NCBI GenBank assembly: GCA_023459275.1 | Contig: JAEWVC010000018.1 | Span: 1 to 33,345, forward strand | Length of the DNA stretch: 33,345 nt | Direction of reading: 5' to 3' | Source of the DNA: Bacillota bacterium | GTDB taxonomy: Bacteria; Bacillota; Clostridia; Christensenellales; Aristaeellaceae | Shown: piece by piece, positions 30,083-33,345 of the stretch | Numbering within the stretch: the first letter of the stretch is position 1 | Layout of the letters: every line of letters begins with the position of its first letter | Translations under genes and position numbers: made by a program | Notes under the pieces: model-generated | Databases searched by the model: none | Seen by the model: the letters and a program-made list of their open reading frames with translations, nothing else | Told to the model about the DNA's origin: nothing

Positions 30083-31249
30083 CTATTTTCCAACATCCCT
30101 GGGCAGAGTAATCCTGGAGGATGAGAAATTGTCTATGCTTTTTGCCTTTTCGTGGAAATGCGGCATCGCAGCCTGCATGCTTTCCTTGCGGTAGAAAGGG
30201 TCCTGCGGGCTGATGGGCAACGCTGCGGGAAGGTGCGTGGCTGCTGATTTATAGATGGCCATGATCAATTCGATCGTTTTCCGGCCTTCCAGCCCGTCGA
30301 TCAACAGGGGTTCCGCGCCGCAGATGGCATTCAGAAAATTCTTGATCTGCGCAGGATGGTCCTGGAGGAGCGGCTCCTCAAGGGCGGCGTAAGCATCCTT
30401 CAGGGCCTGCAAGGCCGCCTCATCCGTCTGCGGGAAGCCGTTGGCCGTTGTTTTATCGGCAACGGGCTCCCAGGGGATGGACAGGCGGCCTCTTTCACAT
30501 TGAAAGATCAATTCCTGCTCCTCCCCATGGGAGAGCACAGAGGCAGTTACCTGCGCCAGTTTGTCACCGTATTCCAGGATAGCCACGCCTACGTCCTCGC
30601 ACTCGCTGTTGCCGTGGGCCAGGTTGGCGATTACGGCGGTAACCTTTTGGGGCATTCCCAGCATCCATTGCAGCAAATCCAGGTGATGCACGGCATGGCT
30701 TGTCATGCAGCCGCCGCCTTCCTTTTCCCAGGTGCCGCGCCACCACAGATCATAATAATTGGCGCCGCGCCACCATAGGGAATGGACGGTGGCAAACAGT
30801 ACCTGTCCCGCCGCTTTGCAGTCGATGAGCGCCTTCACTTTGCGCATGGGTGTCTTAAAACGGTTCTGACAGACCACCGACAGAAGCTTTCCGCTTTTTT
30901 CCGCGGCGGCAATCATTTTGTCGCATTCCTCCAGGGAGGCGGCCATGGGCTTTTCGCAAAGCACGTGCCGGCCTGATGATAAAGCCTTTACCGCCGCCTC
31001 GCAGTGGGTTTCCGGCGGCAGGCAGATGGAAACGGCATCCACTTGGGCCGATTGGAAGGCTTCCTCCAATGTACGGAAGACCGGGGCATGCAAACCGTTC
31101 TCATCGGCCAGCTTCTGCGCCTTATCCAAAAACAGATCGCAGACAGCGGTGATCTCACAAAGCTCCGGGAATTGCCGGTAGGCCGCGATGTGGAAGGCAG
31201 CGATATTTCCCGCTCCCAGAATGGCGATTCTAATGGGGGAATGGGGCAT
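30083..31249 (-). CDS. Gfo/Idh/MocA family NAD(P)-dependent oxidoreductase
   Basis: A 388-residue enzyme; ATG 31249 has AAAGGAG before it. Residues 5-120 are the Rossmann domain (IRIAILGAGNIAAFHIAAY; later HVLCEKPMA with the catalytic-site Lys near 99). The C-terminal alpha/beta domain has EGGGCMTSHAVHHLDLLQWMLG, the GGGxxxD/H-type substrate segment of the family. It oxidises or reduces a sugar, polyol or inositol-like ring; the substrate cannot be read. It is the last gene of the leftward operon with the second TRAP system, so its substrate is probably what that system imports. Confidence 0.9.
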   Translation of the reverse strand: MPHSPIRIAILGAGNIAAFHIAAYRQFPELCEITAVCDLFLDKAQKLADENGLHAPVFRTLEEAFQSAQVDAVSICLPPETHCEAAVKALSSGRHVLCEKPMAASLEECDKMIAAAEKSGKLLSVVCQNRFKTPMRKVKALIDCKAAGQVLFATVHSLWWRGANYYDLWWRGTWEKEGGGCMTSHAVHHLDLLQWMLGMPQKVTAVIANLAHGNSECEDVGVAILEYGDKLAQVTASVLSHGEEQELIFQCERGRLSIPWEPVADKTTANGFPQTDEAALQALKDAYAALEEPLLQDHPAQIKNFLNAICGAEPLLIDGLEGRKTIELIMAIYKSAATHLPAALPISPQDPFYRKESMQAAMPHFHEKAKSIDNFSSSRITLPRDVGK

Positions 31250-31441
31250 GGGTTATTGTCTCCTTTCCATCATGCGTCTGTCAAAAGGGCACGGTGCTTT
31301 CTACTGGGCTTTAATGGCCAGACCAATGGCCGCCGGCCCATTGCCAGCACATTTGGCCAAAGGTCTTTCCCCAGGAGGCCTAATTCTGTCCGCTTTTGTA
31401 CCACATTTTCCGCCTCTTTCCGTTTGCTGGTGCTATGCCTG

Positions 31442-32719
31442 CTAGGTGAGGGAAGGCAGCCATGTTACCATCTGCGGTACGAACAGAAGGACGAGGGTCA
31501 TCAGCAGGATCACGGCGATGTAGGGGAAAAGTGCCTTGACACTCTTTTCCAACGGTAGGTGGGCAATGCCGCAGCTGATGAATAGGAAGGTGCCCACCGG
31601 CGGCGTGATAGCGCCTACCTGCATGACGATAACCATCAGCACCCCATAATGGATGGGATTGAACCCAAAGGCATTGCCGCAAGCCAGCACGGTGGAGGCA
31701 AACATGGCAATCAAGACCGTGGGATCCAGAAAGCAACCCAGGATCAGCATCACCGCCATCAGAAACAAGGTGGCGAAATACCGGTTCTGCAGAACATTTA
31801 CCGCAAAGCCCATCACCTCGTTCTGAAAGCGCAGGCGCACAAGGATTTGGCTCAGCGCCCCGGCCCCGGCAATGGTAATCATTACCACAGCGGTGGTGAC
31901 GGCGGAATCCAGAAGTATTTTGGGAAGATCCTTCACTTTGAGCTGCCTGGATACCAGGAAGCCGTACAGCAAACCGTACACGATGGCCAGCACGCCGCTT
32001 TCCGTTGGGGTGACGATGCCGAATACGATCCCCGCCAGGATGATCATTGGCATCACCAGCGCGCCAATGGAGTGGATGAAAGCTTTGGCAAGATTGCGAA
32101 ACGAAAACTTTGCCAGAGCAAAATGGTAGCCCCTGCGGCGGTAGGCAACGGCGTTGACTGTCATCTGCATCAGGCCCAGGATGATCCCCGGAAGAAGTCC
32201 GCCCAGAAACATGCTGCCCACAGGCACATCGGTATAGAAAGAGTATAGAATCATAGCGATAGAGGGCGGGATGATGGGGCTCAGCATGGAGGAGCCGGCG
32301 GTGACGGCTACAGCATAATCCTTGTCATAGCCCTGCTTCTCCATGGCGGGGATCAGCATGCCGCCGATGGCGGAGGCATCCGCCGCGCCGCTTCCCTGGA
32401 TGCCGCCAAAGAGCATGGAAGTGAGAATATTCACATGCCCCAAGCCGCCCTTCAATTGCCCCACGCAGGCTGAGGCGAAGGATACCAGCTTGTCGGTGAT
32501 CTTGCTTTTCATCATAATGTTTCCGGCAATGATAAAGAAAGGAATCGCCATCAGGGAAAAGGAGTTCACCGACCCGAACATTTTGATGACCACCATGTCC
32601 AGGGGCATGCCCATTGTAATGGTAAAGATCGCCGCGGTGATGATGGTGGACAGGTAGATGGGGAAGCCCAAGAAAATCAAAAAAAGCAGCACAACAAAGA
32701 CCAGGACAACGTTAAGCAT
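31442..32719 (-). CDS. dctM: TRAP transporter large permease DctM (second system)
   Basis: A 425-residue permease using ATG 32719, which overlaps the dctQ stop by eight bases; an earlier start lies inside dctQ. Motifs include FSLMAIPFFIIAGNIMMKSKITDKLVSFA, GGIQGSGAADASAIGGMLIPAMEKQGYDKDYAVAVTAGSSMLSPIIPPS, ESGVLAIVYGLLYG and TPPVGTFLFISCGIA. Twelve or so hydrophobic segments are seen. It is clearly diverged from the DctM at 25903-27198, so the two systems are not a recent duplication. Confidence 0.92.
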   Translation of the reverse strand: MLNVVLVFVVLLFLIFLGFPIYLSTIITAAIFTITMGMPLDMVVIKMFGSVNSFSLMAIPFFIIAGNIMMKSKITDKLVSFASACVGQLKGGLGHVNILTSMLFGGIQGSGAADASAIGGMLIPAMEKQGYDKDYAVAVTAGSSMLSPIIPPSIAMILYSFYTDVPVGSMFLGGLLPGIILGLMQMTVNAVAYRRRGYHFALAKFSFRNLAKAFIHSIGALVMPMIILAGIVFGIVTPTESGVLAIVYGLLYGFLVSRQLKVKDLPKILLDSAVTTAVVMITIAGAGALSQILVRLRFQNEVMGFAVNVLQNRYFATLFLMAVMLILGCFLDPTVLIAMFASTVLACGNAFGFNPIHYGVLMVIVMQVGAITPPVGTFLFISCGIAHLPLEKSVKALFPYIAVILLMTLVLLFVPQMVTWLPSLT

Positions 32720-33263
32720 GGCGGCTCTCCCCACTTTCCGTGGTATTCTCAGCCTGGCCGGAAGCCTCTACCGCTACCGGGCGGCTGAAAGGGTGTCTGC
32801 CGTAGATCAGGATCAGCAGATAATCAATGAACAGGCAAAGACTGCCCACAGGAATGGCGGCATAGAACCAGGCCATGGAGATGGGTACATTTTGAAGCAT
32901 GGTAGGTATGTTGGCAATGGTGCGGGAAATGCCGTACCAAACCAGCAGGGCCAGGATCACCAGCACAAATGCCGTAGCAACCCGTTTGACGATATTCAAA
33001 GCCTTTTTCGGCACAAATTTCTGCATGAAAAAATCCACACTCAGGTGGGAGGATTCCCGTACGCCCAGGCTGGCCGCCAGGAACGAAACCCAAATGCTGC
33101 TCAGGCGTACGATCTCATCGCCCCAGGCGAAGGGCTTGATGGCCGCGGAGGTAAAATACCGTAAAATGATCTGTACCACACACAAAAGAATGATGGACAA
33201 CAACAGCGTGACGATAGCAGCCGCCCGGACGCCGTTGTACACGCGGTAACACTTTTTGAGCAT
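32712..33263 (-). CDS. dctQ: TRAP transporter small membrane subunit DctQ (second system)
   Basis: About 183 residues from ATG 33263 (GAGAGG upstream). Membrane helices lie at roughly 13-36, 45-70, 92-115 and 132-155. The WGDEIVRLSSIWVSFLAASLGVRESSHLSVDFF segment between helices one and two is the DctQ signature. A short polar tail (SGQAENTTESGESRHA) follows. It pairs with the downstream DctM; the binding protein gene should lie to the right of the window. Confidence 0.87.
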   Translation of the reverse strand: MLKKCYRVYNGVRAAAIVTLLLSIILLCVVQIILRYFTSAAIKPFAWGDEIVRLSSIWVSFLAASLGVRESSHLSVDFFMQKFVPKKALNIVKRVATAFVLVILALLVWYGISRTIANIPTMLQNVPISMAWFYAAIPVGSLCLFIDYLLILIYGRHPFSRPVAVEASGQAENTTESGESRHA

Positions 33264-33301
33264 CGCAAGCACCTCTCATTGCTGGAAAAGAAGGTTTTTG
33301 T

Positions 33302-33333
33302 CCGTTGCCCGCCCGGAGCAGGGCGGGCAACGG
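33302..33333 (-). terminator. Hairpin before the second dctQ
   Basis: CCGTTGCCCGCCC (33302-33314) pairs perfectly with GGGCGGGCAACGG (33321-33333), 13 bp with a 6-base loop. It lies 38 bases before the dctQ start, where a dctP-dctQ intergenic hairpin is expected. The minus strand after it has no T run, so it is more likely an mRNA stabiliser or attenuator than a terminator. Confidence 0.65.
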
Positions 33334-33345
33334 GCAAAAGGAAAG

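Overview
The window looks like the chromosome of a Bacillota (probably Clostridia-type) bacterium carrying part of a prophage. The evidence is strong AGGAGG-type ribosome binding sites, many intrinsic terminators, consensus sigma-A promoters with 17-bp spacers, CCA-encoding tRNAs, and carbohydrate genes built around TRAP transporters. The exact taxon cannot be read from the sequence.

Bases 1-18318 are the right part of a prophage with short-tailed (podovirus-like) virion genes. The late genes run leftward on the minus strand: an HTH/metallophosphoesterase gene, two micro-ORFs, terS, terL, portal, scaffold, an N4-gp56-type major capsid protein, head-tail adaptor genes, a P22 gp10-like propeller protein, an InlB/B-repeat protein, a coiled-coil tail protein, a large tail fibre and its partner. 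No tape-measure or tail-tube gene is seen. Neighbours are tightly coupled (TAATG, TGATG, ATGA and TTGA junctions). A consensus minus-strand promoter (14124-14152) drives this block. It is followed at once by a terminator-like hairpin, about 360 nt rich in stem-loops with no convincing ORF, and a tRNA-Thr. Two more intrinsic terminators lie inside the operon, one after the portal gene and one after the capsid gene. This layout implies regulated read-through. To the right, plus-strand genes encode a small unknown protein, an ArdC-like ssDNA-binding/zincin protein with an extra C-terminal domain, an excisionase-like HTH protein, and a lipoprotein with its own promoter and terminator. The prophage seems to end at the 3' end of tRNA-Ala(CGC). 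Integrase, repressor, lysis genes and the other attachment site are not in the window.

Bases 18319-23994 are host or island DNA: tRNA-Ala, mtnN, tRNA-Ser(GGA) with a 20-bp hairpin behind it, and a minus-strand cassette that looks like RNA repair. The cassette encodes an HD plus T4-Pnk-like 5' kinase protein, an ATP-dependent RNA ligase and a class I methyltransferase. A small broken gene precedes it, and a YcxB-like membrane protein lies further upstream.

Bases 23995-33345 are a hexuronate-type catabolic region. A promoter overlapped by a GntR-like palindrome precedes dctP-dctQ-dctM, uxuA (mannonate dehydratase) and an FCD-type GntR regulator. Next come an mgtC/sapB gene with a leader terminator and, convergent to it, a second TRAP operon (dctQ, dctM) with a Gfo/Idh/MocA oxidoreductase. 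In both TRAP operons a hairpin lies just before dctQ; for the second, dctP itself is presumed to lie outside the right edge.
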